A DNA stretch of 64,000 nucleotides from Deltaproteobacteria bacterium (GCA_017302835.1 JAFLCC010000010.1:62001-126000); one strand, 5' to 3'; positions 45,983-55,433 are shown, counted from the stretch's first letter. Notes: generated by a model from the letters alone, not told the origin. Translations and numbers: made by a program.

Positions 45983-46718
45983 ATATCTCTCCTTTTTTAA
46001 TACTTCTATTTAGACTATTTTTATTTGGAATTCTTTTGTTTAAATTAATATCTCCTTGGATGGCGGCTTTGGACCAAAGATCCTCCACCATTGTTTTTAA
46101 GGGGTGATCTGTATTTGAATAGCAGTTTTTTTCAAATTCGAAATAAGTGGACGGCTCATTATGTACTAATTGTCCAGTTAAAATGGGTCTAGCCCCCCAT
46201 CGGTGCGCGAGCGAGTCCGTCTTTTTTTGATTTCTTGTGTAACAAACACAACGTTGGAAAGGACTATTTTCCATGCGCTTGACCGCCAAACCTACAAGTA
46301 AATCAGCGGCTCCAAATCCACCACGCCAAAGTTTAGATACAGCCAGTTGATTTATAATAAAGGAAAATCCAAAATTATGAAAAATTTTTCTTTCTACTTC
46401 ATTTAACCAAGAAAAATAAGAATGACTCAAGTGAATTGGATTATCGAGATCAAACAAGTCCAACCCAAGTACGCCCACAACATCGGACTCATACGAAAGA
46501 GCTATGATTTCAAACTGCCTTAGGAATTCATCACTGTGCAATGAGTCCGCTTTTCCCACTGATCGCATTACGGGTTCCCATTGTTGTTTCCAGAAGCTAA
46601 ATATTTTGGAATACACTTCAGAATCGACCAATTCACCAAACTTACCAGGCAGTATATGGCAACTAAGACTTTCTTTAAAAATCACTCTACGTCCAACAGA
46701 AATTTCATTTTTGAGCAT
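45960..46718 (-). CDS. GNAT-type N-acyltransferase (autoinducer-synthase/FeeM-like)
   Basis: 252-aa protein. An FDLDNPIHLSHSYF element in the middle and NQLAVSKLWRGGFGAADLLV (acyl-CoA/ACP-binding motif A type) followed by YTRNQKKTDSLAHRWGA give the layout of GNAT acyltransferases, nearest in feel to N-acyl amino acid synthase (FeeM) and autoinducer synthase relatives. The substrate is unknown. Gene order regulator-GNAT-HDO-kinase, all minus strand, suggests a small molecule is made and sensed. The ribosome site is weak. Confidence 0.65.
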   Translation of the reverse strand: MLKNEISVGRRVIFKESLSCHILPGKFGELVDSEVYSKIFSFWKQQWEPVMRSVGKADSLHSDEFLRQFEIIALSYESDVVGVLGLDLFDLDNPIHLSHSYFSWLNEVERKIFHNFGFSFIINQLAVSKLWRGGFGAADLLVGLAVKRMENSPFQRCVCYTRNQKKTDSLAHRWGARPILTGQLVHNEPSTYFEFEKNCYSNTDHPLKTMVEDLWSKAAIQGDINLNKRIPNKNSLNRSIKKGEIYDKDIDL

Positions 46719-46799
46719 TTTTGGATTTTAAAATTAGACTATTTAAGTGTCAAACCACAAGTTCTTAAATCTCAGTAACTTTCTGTCAAATTATTTTGT

Positions 46800-47297
46800 T
46801 CAACCAATTTTACTTTTGAGATATTTTGCCACCTGTAAAATACCAACTGTTTTTTTCTGGTTTTCAATAATAAACTTATCAGAATTAGGAGTTTCTTTTG
46901 ATTTTAGGTTTTCCAGCTCATTTTTTTCACTTACATATTCCATGGTTCTTGAAACTAAGTCTGTAAACTTGTCCAGATCAAAGGGCTTTTCAATATAATC
47001 CACAGCTCCCAATCTCAATGCACTCATTAGATTTTCTTTGTTACCATTTCCAGTGATAAAGATAATCGGAGTGTGAACACCCTTCATCCGGATCTTTGTT
47101 AAAAACTCATCACCCTTCAGTTTTGGCATCATGATATCGGAAATGATGAGATCAAAATTCTGTTTAATCACTAAATTATAAGCTTCCTCACCATCTTTAG
47201 CCTTACTTATATTTTCAAAAAGATCACTTAAGACTTCCGAAACCGTGTCCGCTATGTCCACTTCGTCATCGATAATTAATACAGATTTGTACTTCAT
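46800..47297 (-). CDS. Receiver-domain response regulator
   Basis: 165-aa protein from MKYKSVLIIDDE (GGGGGTAG ribosome site; an earlier ATG lies 18 bp upstream). Acidic pair Asp10-Asp11, phosphoacceptor Asp54 (IISDIMMP), Thr82 region (FITGNGN) and Lys in IEKPF are present. A C-terminal 45-residue tail is charged, then a short hydrophobic end; no output domain. It would signal by protein contact. First gene of the regulator-GNAT-HDO-kinase block. Confidence 0.85.
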   Translation of the reverse strand: MKYKSVLIIDDEVDIADTVSEVLSDLFENISKAKDGEEAYNLVIKQNFDLIISDIMMPKLKGDEFLTKIRMKGVHTPIIFITGNGNKENLMSALRLGAVDYIEKPFDLDKFTDLVSRTMEYVSEKNELENLKSKETPNSDKFIIENQKKTVGILQVAKYLKSKIG

Positions 47298-47382
47298 GAC
47301 TACCCCCAACCTCACTCAGCCGATCGGAATTATTTTAAATAAGTTAAGGAGAATATAAACTAAAATAATCTTTAATTCTCAA

Positions 47383-48519
47383 TTAAAGATTCATTGTTCT
47401 AATATGAGACATTATTCTAAAAATCACCCCTGCAAGAAGTATTAATTGCCAAGACTTAATCTTCATTTTCTTTCCAAGAATGAAAAGCATGATCACCAAG
47501 GGAATTCCAATAGCATTTAAATTTCCTAACTTACACATATTAAATAGGGTCAAACAAATACAAGCGACAACAGCAGCGAGGGCGCCTTTTAAAAACACCT
47601 GAATGGTTTTTTTTGAAGTTAATTTTTCAGAAACAGATGGAAACCAGGTAAGCATATGAATCCAACCTGGCGCATATACCGCCAGTGTCGAAACCACCGC
47701 ACCCTTTATTCCAAGAACTTTGTAACCAATAAGCGCTACGATAACTAAAATGGGTCCTGGGGTCATTTGGCTTAACGCCAAGGCCGTCATAAACTCATCG
47801 TGAGTTATCCATTTGTTTTGAAGTACAAAATAGGTTTCTAATATGGGCGCAATAGCGATCCCGGTCCCAAAAACAAACGCGCCAGCACCAAAACAAATCA
47901 AAAACAAAGAGGCCAAGCTGGGCGCCACGAGGTTTACCCCCAAGCCTCCAAAACCAAATAGAATGAAGTTCAGAGGAGTTCCCTTTTTTAATTTATTTTT
48001 TTCAAGCAGCAAAGATAGGGAACCAAAAATAAATACGGATAGAATTTCAGTGGTATCAAAAAAAACAAACGACACCAGTGACAAGAAAAATAAAAGCCAA
48101 AATCTTTTATCAGGCCAGTATATCTTCGATAAACTTTCAACGGCCGATGCCATAAGAACAATGGCTCCCCATTGAAATCCCTGTATCCAAATTTTTATCT
48201 CTGAATTTTCACCGAAAGACTTTAAGAAAACCCCTAACCATACCATTAGAATGGAGGCGGGTAAAATTAAACCAAGTCCAGCGAAGAAGCCAGCTAATCT
48301 CCCACCTCTATGGTTTCCCAAATAAACAGCCGTTTGAAATGAAAAAGCTCCAGGCATCGATTTTAATAAAGGTAAAACTTGAATAAACTTTTCAGGGCTC
48401 ATCCATTTATTTTCCTCAATAAGTTCCTTTTGCATTATTGAAACAAGGGCGACTGGCCCGCCAAATCCAGTCATTCCCAGTTTCAAAAAATAACAAAAAA
48501 CCTCTAAAGTTAACTTCAT
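47383..48519 (-). CDS. chrA: Chromate transporter (ChrA) family protein
   Basis: 378-aa membrane protein with about ten to twelve segments and the CHR signature in the first half (GMTGFGGPVALVSIMQ, then PEKFIQVLPLLKSMPGAF). A second copy of the domain is visible as GAFVFGTGIAIAPILETYFV then LALSQMTPGPILVIVALIG. Two-domain ChrA exports chromate. Family members occur in bacteria without known chromate stress. It is monocistronic by spacing: 85 bp before the regulator and 36 bp after nrdD. Confidence 0.88.
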   Translation of the reverse strand: MKLTLEVFCYFLKLGMTGFGGPVALVSIMQKELIEENKWMSPEKFIQVLPLLKSMPGAFSFQTAVYLGNHRGGRLAGFFAGLGLILPASILMVWLGVFLKSFGENSEIKIWIQGFQWGAIVLMASAVESLSKIYWPDKRFWLLFFLSLVSFVFFDTTEILSVFIFGSLSLLLEKNKLKKGTPLNFILFGFGGLGVNLVAPSLASLFLICFGAGAFVFGTGIAIAPILETYFVLQNKWITHDEFMTALALSQMTPGPILVIVALIGYKVLGIKGAVVSTLAVYAPGWIHMLTWFPSVSEKLTSKKTIQVFLKGALAAVVACICLTLFNMCKLGNLNAIGIPLVIMLFILGKKMKIKSWQLILLAGVIFRIMSHIRTMNL

Positions 48520-48555
48520 CGAGTAACTGATTTCAGTAACAAAAATAAATGAACA

Positions 48556-50391
48556 TTAGATTGTACTCTGAGCCGTATTGAAATGATAGTTTTCCTGCTT
48601 GACTCTGTTCTGGTGAGTGTCGCAGTGATAATATCTTCGATCATGTTCCATCTGTCTTTGGCTACTAAAAGAAGATACTCTTTTTAAATATCCAATAACC
48701 CTTGTCGCATAGTCCACATTTTCAGATCCGCACACCACACAATGATCAGTGGTTTTTTTATCAATATGATTGCACGAGTTACATACAGTGACTTTTATAT
48801 TGGTACAAAAATAATTGCACCCCACTCTGGCAGCCTGATCCAGTAAATAAAGATATTGCCATGGAGTCAAACTCTCTTCTAAATTTAAATGCAACGCCGA
48901 CCCCCCATCCAGATATTGAGTGATCTCTTTTCCATGCAAAAGTAGTTTTTCACTGAAATCAATACTCTGATCCTCAACAATATAAAAATAGGAGTTATAA
49001 CATTCTCTTGGACTAAACAGTTTATCTTTTTTATCCCAAAATGAATTCTTAACCCCTAAATTTTCAGCTGGAACAAATTCCGTATTAAACATATAACCGT
49101 AGGTCTCCCTAGCTTTTTTATTTAGATCATAAATCCGTTTTAAATGTTCTTGTAAAAACTTTTTATATTGATCATTATCTGAAATTTTAATACCTAGCGA
49201 CTCAGCCGCCTCTACCATTCCATTGATTCCAATAGTTAAATACTGTTTATCCATTGAAATAAATCCGGCATCGTAAACATTCAAAAGTCCGGCATGATAA
49301 AAATCGTCCATTAATTTACGATAAGCAATTTGATATTTGTGAATTTTACTAATTTGATCTTCTAAGTTATTTCCCAATTGTATGAGCCTATTCATATTGA
49401 TAGTGATCACATTTAAACTACCTGTCGCTATTCCCCCAGCTCCCAGTGAATAACTAAATCCCTGATTTGTAATTTCATTTCGTAGACGACAGCAACTTGC
49501 CAGACTATCTGGAGTATCTGACAAATATATAAAAAATGAATTTCCTTTAGCTAGTTCATTTGCAGAAAATTCTGCATAATCCCTGCATTTTACTTTATCA
49601 TTTTCTGTCAATAGCGCCAAAGTCACTACGGGAAAGGTCAATAGGGACTTTTCTCTTTCTTTATTGAACCAAGTTAAAAACTTCTTTTGCAGCTTATCCA
49701 CAGATTCCCAGCTGGGTGTATCCCCATCAGGAAAGAAAAAGCCTTCAAATAAACTTGAAAAATAATATTTATCATACAGAGAAATATTCCAAAAAACACT
49801 CTGGTAGCCCCTGGCTGCAGCTGGCTGATTTATAGAATAAACAACTTGCTGAAAATAGGCTTCAACTTGTTTTTCATTTGTATCTAAATAATGAGGGCCA
49901 AATTCTTTTCGAGCAAAATGATCAAAATAATTTAAGAACTCTACCGTGGCAATAGCACCAGCAAATTGAGCACTAATGGCAAACACCAGATTGATAAAAG
50001 AGCCACAAAATGAGCCTAAATTTTTTGGAGCCTTTGATTCTCCACCTAATTTTGTCATTCCATCAAGAAGAAATGGATACATGGAAATCGAAACGCAATA
50101 GGGTTTTAAAGACGTCTCATCATGAACATAAATATCGTGGTCCTCAATTTGCCTTATGTATTCCTCAGCAAGGTCTCGGCCAAAAAGAGATTCAATTTTT
50201 TCTGAAACCATTTTACGATTAACCTGAATATTTATGTCTTTATGAATTTCAGATTCTAGCGTGGAAATATTTTTTATCGAGACATTGGCATTGGCATCCA
50301 TTTTTGAACTGTCTGCTGCATTGCTTGAAGACATGTACTGCTTCACATAGTCCTGTTTACTTTTTAATTGTGTTTCACTTAATCTGATCAA
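48556..50391 (-). CDS. nrdD: Anaerobic ribonucleoside-triphosphate reductase
   Basis: 611-aa class III reductase. The C-terminal glycyl radical motif is RVIGYL (Gly567) and the zinc site is CNSC and CVVC (Cys537, 540, 551, 554). It is about 100 residues shorter than E. coli NrdD because it lacks the N-terminal ATP-cone, so it may not be allosterically switched by dATP there. A KDxx-type residue row of substrate Cys is within the central barrel. It overlaps nrdG upstream by 17 bp. Anaerobic dNTP supply for an organism that can grow without oxygen. Confidence 0.93.
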   Translation of the reverse strand: MIRLSETQLKSKQDYVKQYMSSSNAADSSKMDANANVSIKNISTLESEIHKDINIQVNRKMVSEKIESLFGRDLAEEYIRQIEDHDIYVHDETSLKPYCVSISMYPFLLDGMTKLGGESKAPKNLGSFCGSFINLVFAISAQFAGAIATVEFLNYFDHFARKEFGPHYLDTNEKQVEAYFQQVVYSINQPAAARGYQSVFWNISLYDKYYFSSLFEGFFFPDGDTPSWESVDKLQKKFLTWFNKEREKSLLTFPVVTLALLTENDKVKCRDYAEFSANELAKGNSFFIYLSDTPDSLASCCRLRNEITNQGFSYSLGAGGIATGSLNVITINMNRLIQLGNNLEDQISKIHKYQIAYRKLMDDFYHAGLLNVYDAGFISMDKQYLTIGINGMVEAAESLGIKISDNDQYKKFLQEHLKRIYDLNKKARETYGYMFNTEFVPAENLGVKNSFWDKKDKLFSPRECYNSYFYIVEDQSIDFSEKLLLHGKEITQYLDGGSALHLNLEESLTPWQYLYLLDQAARVGCNYFCTNIKVTVCNSCNHIDKKTTDHCVVCGSENVDYATRVIGYLKRVSSFSSQRQMEHDRRYYHCDTHQNRVKQENYHFNTAQSTI

Positions 50392-50839
50392 TGAACTCCT
50401 CCTTGAAGTGATTTATTTTTTTACCTGACTGAATATGTATTAATTTCTGATTTGTTGTTGGGCTCTCTAATCCACCCAAAGATTTTATATAAGGTCCCGT
50501 TTTTAGAAAATCTAAATTATTTTTTAAATCTTCATCAATCTCTGTTAAACCCGTAAATAAGGCTGTTTTTAATTTTTTCGATTTTGTTATTTCTAAAAAC
50601 TGAATTAACTCTTTTTTGTTCCATTCTCCGCCAAGAAATAACACACAGGTAATCCAATTTTGTTTTTTTTGAAGGATTTCTACAAAAGTAGTTTCATTCA
50701 ATACGAACCCATTATCTTGTCTCCAAGAATCCTTAGAATTACAATCGACACACCTAAGAGGACACCCCGTAACTAATATTGAGAGACAAACTTCATCTGG
50801 AATTTCTCTAAAGGTAATTTGACAGCTCAAGTAGTTCAT
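50375..50839 (-). CDS. nrdG: Anaerobic ribonucleotide reductase activating enzyme
   Basis: 154-aa radical-SAM protein with CPLRCVDC (Cys26, Cys30, Cys33, CxxxCxxC). It uses a 4Fe-4S cluster and SAM to make the glycyl radical on NrdD. The length is typical. It precedes nrdD with a 17-bp overlap, the reverse of the usual nrdD-nrdG order. A dyad upstream (50841-50872) may control it. Confidence 0.88.
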   Translation of the reverse strand: MNYLSCQITFREIPDEVCLSILVTGCPLRCVDCNSKDSWRQDNGFVLNETTFVEILQKKQNWITCVLFLGGEWNKKELIQFLEITKSKKLKTALFTGLTEIDEDLKNNLDFLKTGPYIKSLGGLESPTTNQKLIHIQSGKKINHFKEEFIDQIK

Positions 50840-50840
50840 A

Positions 50841-50872
50841 ACTACCAGTGCAAACTATTCACTAGCGGTAGT
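50841..50872. promoter_or_regulatory. Imperfect inverted repeat upstream of nrdG
   Basis: ACTACCAGTG (50841-50850) is mirrored by CACTAGCGGTAGT (50860-50872), giving an ACTACC...GGTAGT dyad with an inner AGTG/CACT pairing. It sits directly before the nrdG start. It does not match the usual NrdR box. Its function is a guess: a regulator site or leader structure. Confidence 0.35.
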
Positions 50873-50921
50873 CAAAATATTACGAAAAAAATCAACAGAT
50901 TGATGATCTTAGTCATATTTC

Positions 50922-51239
50922 TCATTTGCGCTTTGCGCCGGAACACAATGGAGAGGTGAAATTATAATTGTCCTTTATTTTTTCCCACTCATCTAGACTG
51001 TAGATCCTCTGAGAAAGAGCATGAACTTTATTTTTTAATTCTTCGCCTAAAACTGAATAAACTAGTTGGTGCCTTTCGACTCGACCTAAGTCCTTAAATG
51101 AATCCGATGCCACAAGAATTTTAAAATGAGTTTCGCTATTTTCTGGAACTGAATGCATATGGGATTCATTTTCTACCAGTAAAAAAACAGGACTAAACTT
51201 TATTTGCAGTTTTTCTTTAATTAATTTTTCAATACTCAT
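50922..51239 (-). CDS. bolA: BolA-family protein
   Basis: 105-aa protein matching BolA: THFKILVASDSFKDLGRVER followed by HQLVYSVLGEELKNKVHALS, with the conserved histidines (His51 region, THF, and VHAL). BolA proteins pair with monothiol glutaredoxins in Fe-S handling and affect cell shape. The C-terminal KDNYNFTSPLCSGAKRK has an extra Cys. It overlaps the DUF3108 gene's stop by 4 bp and is the last gene of the long envelope operon. Confidence 0.88.
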   Translation of the reverse strand: MSIEKLIKEKLQIKFSPVFLLVENESHMHSVPENSETHFKILVASDSFKDLGRVERHQLVYSVLGEELKNKVHALSQRIYSLDEWEKIKDNYNFTSPLCSGAKRK

Positions 51240-52393
51240 AATTGCCCTTTATTAAGGCGAATGACTTCAGAAACAATGGTCCCAATTTTAATATTTGATT
51301 CGATTCGCAGTATAAACTTTCTGTCATCATCACTCAACCAGAAAAAAATATCTCCGATGGGTCTGAAAACACCCTTCACCGTTATCTCTGGCTTTACTAC
51401 GATGGTGTCAAACTCACCAATATCTGTTTCCAATTTTTCTTTTCTTAAGGCTTTCCCTCTGAAAACTAAATTTTCGCCCTGATCTGCCACACGAAATGCG
51501 TACTCCTTTCCAACTTCCCATTTAAAGAGACGCATATAATAAGCGGCACTATAAACATTCTGAGAAAAGGGCAACACTTCCCACTCTAATTTTTTCTCTT
51601 CTTGGCCACTTTTTTTTGTAAACTTTTTTTCCCAATAAGTGGCCATGTTTTTCTGTATATCTATTAAACCCTTGGCATCTTTTAATTGTCCTGTTTCTTG
51701 AACAGATAAAGTAAAAACGTGTGGAACCAGGTCGAAATAATCTACATAGGTTACCGATTTATCTTGGGCTGAATAAAAAGTGGAAAACATGGAAGAGGAC
51801 TTAATCTCTGTGGTAAAAGTGTATGCTTTTTTTCCATTTACTTCGACAAATGGTTCTACTCTTAAAAACAATTCCCCTGCCGAAACTTTGAAGTAATGAA
51901 CATCATGAACAACTTCTTCACCGACCCTGAAGGGATCAATTAAAGGACGACGGCCGCTAAAGCCTTCTAAATCTTCAAGATCCGGTTCCCTTTTAGGAAT
52001 TTCAGGGATGGATGTCTCTGGTACTTTTACTGGTGTTAAATCCGACTCTGCTTTATTTGGTTTCTCAGATTTAGAATTGAGCTGATTTCTTTTCTTTTTG
52101 GCTTTAGCCCCTGTTAAATCAAGCGCTGCTTTTTCTTTATCACTACTTTTTAAAACGGGAAGAGTGTTAGAATTCGCATTGGACTTTGTCGATTCAAGGG
52201 CCTGGGATGGTGGGGTGGAATCTTTAATCTCTTTGATTTCTTTAATTTCTTTAATAACGACTTTTTCTTCAAATTCTTTATTTTTTTTAAATTCATCATC
52301 TTTTTTGTCTAATTTTAAAAAACTAGAAGAACATGATATTAAAAAAAATAAAGCCGTTCCTAAAAAAATTTTTACCTTGATACCCACGTTCAA
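51236..52393 (-). CDS. DUF3108-domain lipoprotein
   Basis: 385-aa lipoprotein (lipobox FLISC, Cys21). A long, highly charged low-complexity region (25-150) includes the tandem EIKEIKEIK, coded by a short DNA repeat near 52225-52255. The C-terminal 230 residues form a beta-rich DUF3108 domain (VGEEVVHDVHYFKVSAGEL). The start is TTG at 52393 or GTG at 52387, both without a good ribosome site. A role in the envelope is likely, from its place between an lpxL-like gene and bolA. Confidence 0.75.
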   Translation of the reverse strand: MNVGIKVKIFLGTALFFLISCSSSFLKLDKKDDEFKKNKEFEEKVVIKEIKEIKEIKDSTPPSQALESTKSNANSNTLPVLKSSDKEKAALDLTGAKAKKKRNQLNSKSEKPNKAESDLTPVKVPETSIPEIPKREPDLEDLEGFSGRRPLIDPFRVGEEVVHDVHYFKVSAGELFLRVEPFVEVNGKKAYTFTTEIKSSSMFSTFYSAQDKSVTYVDYFDLVPHVFTLSVQETGQLKDAKGLIDIQKNMATYWEKKFTKKSGQEEKKLEWEVLPFSQNVYSAAYYMRLFKWEVGKEYAFRVADQGENLVFRGKALRKEKLETDIGEFDTIVVKPEITVKGVFRPIGDIFFWLSDDDRKFILRIESNIKIGTIVSEVIRLNKGQL

Positions 52394-52415
52394 ATAGTAT
52401 CATCTAAGACTATCA

Positions 52416-53303
52416 TTAATCATTAAAATTTTTCCAACGTCTGTGAATCCACATCCATTGATCTGGATGCTTTCGGATAAAGCTTTCAGTCACATGACAA
52501 AACTTTTGTGTCAAATCTAACAAAGTTTTGTCTTTATCTTCTGTTATTAAGTGATTGAGCTCTAGTTGAGGTTCATACACGACATGATATTTATCATCTT
52601 GACCTTCGTAACAATAAACAGGGATAATCGGAGATTTCGTTTTCAAATAAAACAAAGCTAATCCTTTGGCAGTACCAGTCTTTCGTCCGAAAAAAGAGGT
52701 TTCTAAGCCAAATGGTTTTCCCATATACTGATCTAATACAAAGACAACCAGGGCATTACTTTTCAAAGCTTTTAATATTTGAAATGGAGTTTTTTCTCCA
52801 TGAGGCTCTATGTAGCTAACACCTTGAGCGCCTCTAATACGAAACCAAATGTCGTTAAATATTTTATTTTTAAAAAACTTTGTAATTAAAAATAATTTAA
52901 ATTTTTGTAATTGAATGAGAGAAGCAGACAAATCTCCATTCCCCATATGCAAGCTCAAAACAAAAACACCTTTATCTAGACTTAATGCCTTTTGCATATT
53001 TTCGACGCCATGATAGACGACATTAGTTTCAATCCACTTTTGATCTATAAACGGAATAATAAAAAAATCAGCTAAACTTGCCATTAAATTATAGACACTT
53101 TGGCGTCCTATTTTCTCACGTTCTTTTAATGATAAATCGGGAAAGGCTATTTTCAAATTATCAAGAACAATTTTTTTTCTAAATTGAAAAAGATCAAACC
53201 AAAAAAATCCAAATAAACTGAATAATCCCCTTGAAACCTTTCTTGGCAAAAGAAAAACAAATCGACAAAACAAACTAAGACAAGTATCGAGAAACCACTT
53301 CAT
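52416..53303 (-). CDS. LpxL/HtrB-family lipid A acyltransferase
   Basis: 295-aa inner-membrane acyltransferase. The N-terminal membrane segment, HMGNGD (HX4D) motif, the GLALFYLKTKSPIIPVYCYE region and the C-terminal HPDQWMWIHRRWKN all match late acyltransferases. It adds a secondary acyl chain to lipid A. Only one such gene is in the cluster. Its start overlaps lpxK by 29 bp. Confidence 0.88.
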   Translation of the reverse strand: MKWFLDTCLSLFCRFVFLLPRKVSRGLFSLFGFFWFDLFQFRKKIVLDNLKIAFPDLSLKEREKIGRQSVYNLMASLADFFIIPFIDQKWIETNVVYHGVENMQKALSLDKGVFVLSLHMGNGDLSASLIQLQKFKLFLITKFFKNKIFNDIWFRIRGAQGVSYIEPHGEKTPFQILKALKSNALVVFVLDQYMGKPFGLETSFFGRKTGTAKGLALFYLKTKSPIIPVYCYEGQDDKYHVVYEPQLELNHLITEDKDKTLLDLTQKFCHVTESFIRKHPDQWMWIHRRWKNFND

Positions 53304-54282
53304 AAAGCTCTTTATCTTCTTTATTTAATTTTAAATCAAGTAATAGAATTCCTAACGGATATTCCCTAGGCCAAAACGATTTAATTTTTACATAATCCTT
53401 TTCCGTGGTCAGAAAATATTTGAAATTTAAAGGTTTCTCCAAAATTTTCTTAATATCTGATTCCCTGTACTGAAAATGATCAGGAAATAGTTTTACGATT
53501 ATTTCTAGATCCTTATTCACGTCTTTTAATCCTTTGATCAAAGGGTCTGGATTTGCTAATCCACAAAATAAAACTACTTTTTTGGGTAATTCAAAAATTT
53601 GTTTTTTTTCATTATTTATGGTGTCCAGAAATTGATCCGTTAAAAATTGAATTTCAAATTGAGGCCCTTTATAATTTAACTTTTTTTTCATTTCAGCGAA
53701 AGCCAGGGGTGAAATCAAATTTGTTTTTGTCCAAAAAAGAATGTGAGCTTTTTCTGCTTCAGAAAAATCATCACGATAACGACCCCAAGGAAGCAATTTT
53801 GCCGGAAATTCCCATTGAGTCACATCAATAAGTAAAATATTGCAATTTTTAAAAAGAGGATGGTGCTGAAATCCATCATCAATAAATATATAATCTACCT
53901 TTTCATTTCTTGTTACTTCTTTAGCTGTCAAATATTTTTTAGGACCAATATAACCAATCGATTGGGTTTTTTGATTGATCAAATAGGGCTCATCTCCATA
54001 GTCTGCAGCACCCTTTAGTTGAGCATCAATCTTAGATATTTTTTTAATTTTACTTTTATAATTTTTGCTAACAACCGCAATTTTATACTTTTTTTTCTGG
54101 AACAAATTAACAAGATAAATCATCACCGGTGTTTTTCCAGACCCCCCAACAGTGAGGTTACCAATAGATAATACGGGAACAGATAAACGATTTACTTTAA
54201 ATATTCCTAAAGAATACATTTTCTTATAAAAAGAATGCACCCCAGAATAAATTTGACTTAATAAAATAAGAATCCATTTCAT
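53275..54282 (-). CDS. lpxK: Tetraacyldisaccharide 4'-kinase
   Basis: 335-aa kinase with P-loop VGNLTVGGSGKTPVMIYL (about residues 40-57) and the DDGFQH motif (IDDGFQHHPL). It phosphorylates the 4' position of the lipid A disaccharide. N-terminal hydrophobic helix suggests membrane association. Overlaps lpxB by 4 bp (ATGA) and the lpxL-like gene by 29 bp. In Bdellovibrio, lipid A is reported to carry mannose in place of phosphates, so the presence of lpxK is notable. Confidence 0.93.
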   Translation of the reverse strand: MKWILILLSQIYSGVHSFYKKMYSLGIFKVNRLSVPVLSIGNLTVGGSGKTPVMIYLVNLFQKKKYKIAVVSKNYKSKIKKISKIDAQLKGAADYGDEPYLINQKTQSIGYIGPKKYLTAKEVTRNEKVDYIFIDDGFQHHPLFKNCNILLIDVTQWEFPAKLLPWGRYRDDFSEAEKAHILFWTKTNLISPLAFAEMKKKLNYKGPQFEIQFLTDQFLDTINNEKKQIFELPKKVVLFCGLANPDPLIKGLKDVNKDLEIIVKLFPDHFQYRESDIKKILEKPLNFKYFLTTEKDYVKIKSFWPREYPLGILLLDLKLNKEDKELYEVVSRYLS

Positions 54283-55433
54283 AAATATTGATCTAACAGC
54301 TTCACAACTCTTAAAGTTGCTCCTTTATTTCCTAATTTTTCTTTTAATAATTTTAATTCCTGTTTCTGATAATTGAACAAATCCTTCTTAGAAATTAAAT
54401 CAAAAACTAAATTTTCTAGGTTTTCAATACTCGCTTGATTTTGAAATCTTTCTGGACTGACTTCCTTTTCTAAAATTAAATTGGTGATACCAAAAAAACG
54501 TACCCCTTTTACTAAAAGCTTTGCAATGATTCCAGTCAACCATTTCATTCGGTACATGATAACCATTGGCTTTTCAAGAAGACCCACCATCAATGTCGCT
54601 GTTCCAGAAGCTGCTAAGATTAAATCTGTTAGTGAAATCATTTTAAAGGGATCGGTTTTCATTATTATAAATGGAATTTTAAAATCTTCTAAAAAAGGAT
54701 ATAAATCCGTTTTATCAAAACTGGGAGCACAAAGAATTAAAACTTTTAAATTGTCGACCCTCTGGGAAATCCGCCTAGCGACTTCTAATTGAATCTGGAA
54801 ATGTCTTTGTAATTCTCCTTTGCGGGATCCTGGCATAAGACCCAAAACAATCTCATGAGGCTGAATCCCACACTTCAATCGTTCATTTTCAATACTTGGT
54901 CCATCTAAATATTCTGATCTGAGCTCATCTAAGATAGGATGTCCCACGAACTCAAACGGCACTTTATGTTTTTCATAAAACGGAATTTCAAATGGAAAAA
55001 TAAGAAAAACTTTTTCGCAATAAGCTTTCATTTGAAAAACTCGATTTTTTCTCCAAGCCCAAATTTGAGGAGAAATATAATAGAATACGAAGACGTTCAT
55101 TTTTTTTAATTCTTTGGCTAATCTTATATTGAATTCGGGGTAATCAAGCAATAATGCAAATCTGGGTTTTCTGGCCTTTACTTCTTCCAAAATTCTATTA
55201 AAAACCTTTTTAATATCGCTATAGTGTTCAATAATTTCTGCAGCACCTACCAGGGCCATTTCCTCGGCTTTACCTAATCGTTCAAAGCCAAGAGCTTCCA
55301 TTTCGGAAGATCCAACACCAAAGGCTTGAAGGCGAGGATGGCTTTCCTTCCATATTTCTAAAATTCTTTGCGCATATAGATTAGAGGACGCCTCGGCAGA
55401 AATAATAAGAACATCTTTTCTTTCACTTTCCAT
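54279..55433 (-). CDS. lpxB: Lipid-A-disaccharide synthase
   Basis: 384-aa glycosyltransferase of the GT19 family. Typical signs are ISAEASSNLYAQRILE, where SGExSGD is usual, the FVGHPILDE region, LMPGSRKGE and AASGTATLMVGLLEKPMV. It joins UDP-diacylglucosamine and lipid X. The first motif has diverged (SAEASSN). Overlaps the oxidoreductase gene upstream by 11 bp. Confidence 0.93.
   Translation of the reverse strand: MESERKDVLIISAEASSNLYAQRILEIWKESHPRLQAFGVGSSEMEALGFERLGKAEEMALVGAAEIIEHYSDIKKVFNRILEEVKARKPRFALLLDYPEFNIRLAKELKKMNVFVFYYISPQIWAWRKNRVFQMKAYCEKVFLIFPFEIPFYEKHKVPFEFVGHPILDELRSEYLDGPSIENERLKCGIQPHEIVLGLMPGSRKGELQRHFQIQLEVARRISQRVDNLKVLILCAPSFDKTDLYPFLEDFKIPFIIMKTDPFKMISLTDLILAASGTATLMVGLLEKPMVIMYRMKWLTGIIAKLLVKGVRFFGITNLILEKEVSPERFQNQASIENLENLVFDLISKKDLFNYQKQELKLLKEKLGNKGATLRVVKLLDQYL

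Noticed and set aside
52225-52255. Short tandem repeat coding EIKEIKEIK
   Set aside because: A small in-frame low-complexity repeat in a lipoprotein linker; noted in the gene entry, not a separate element.
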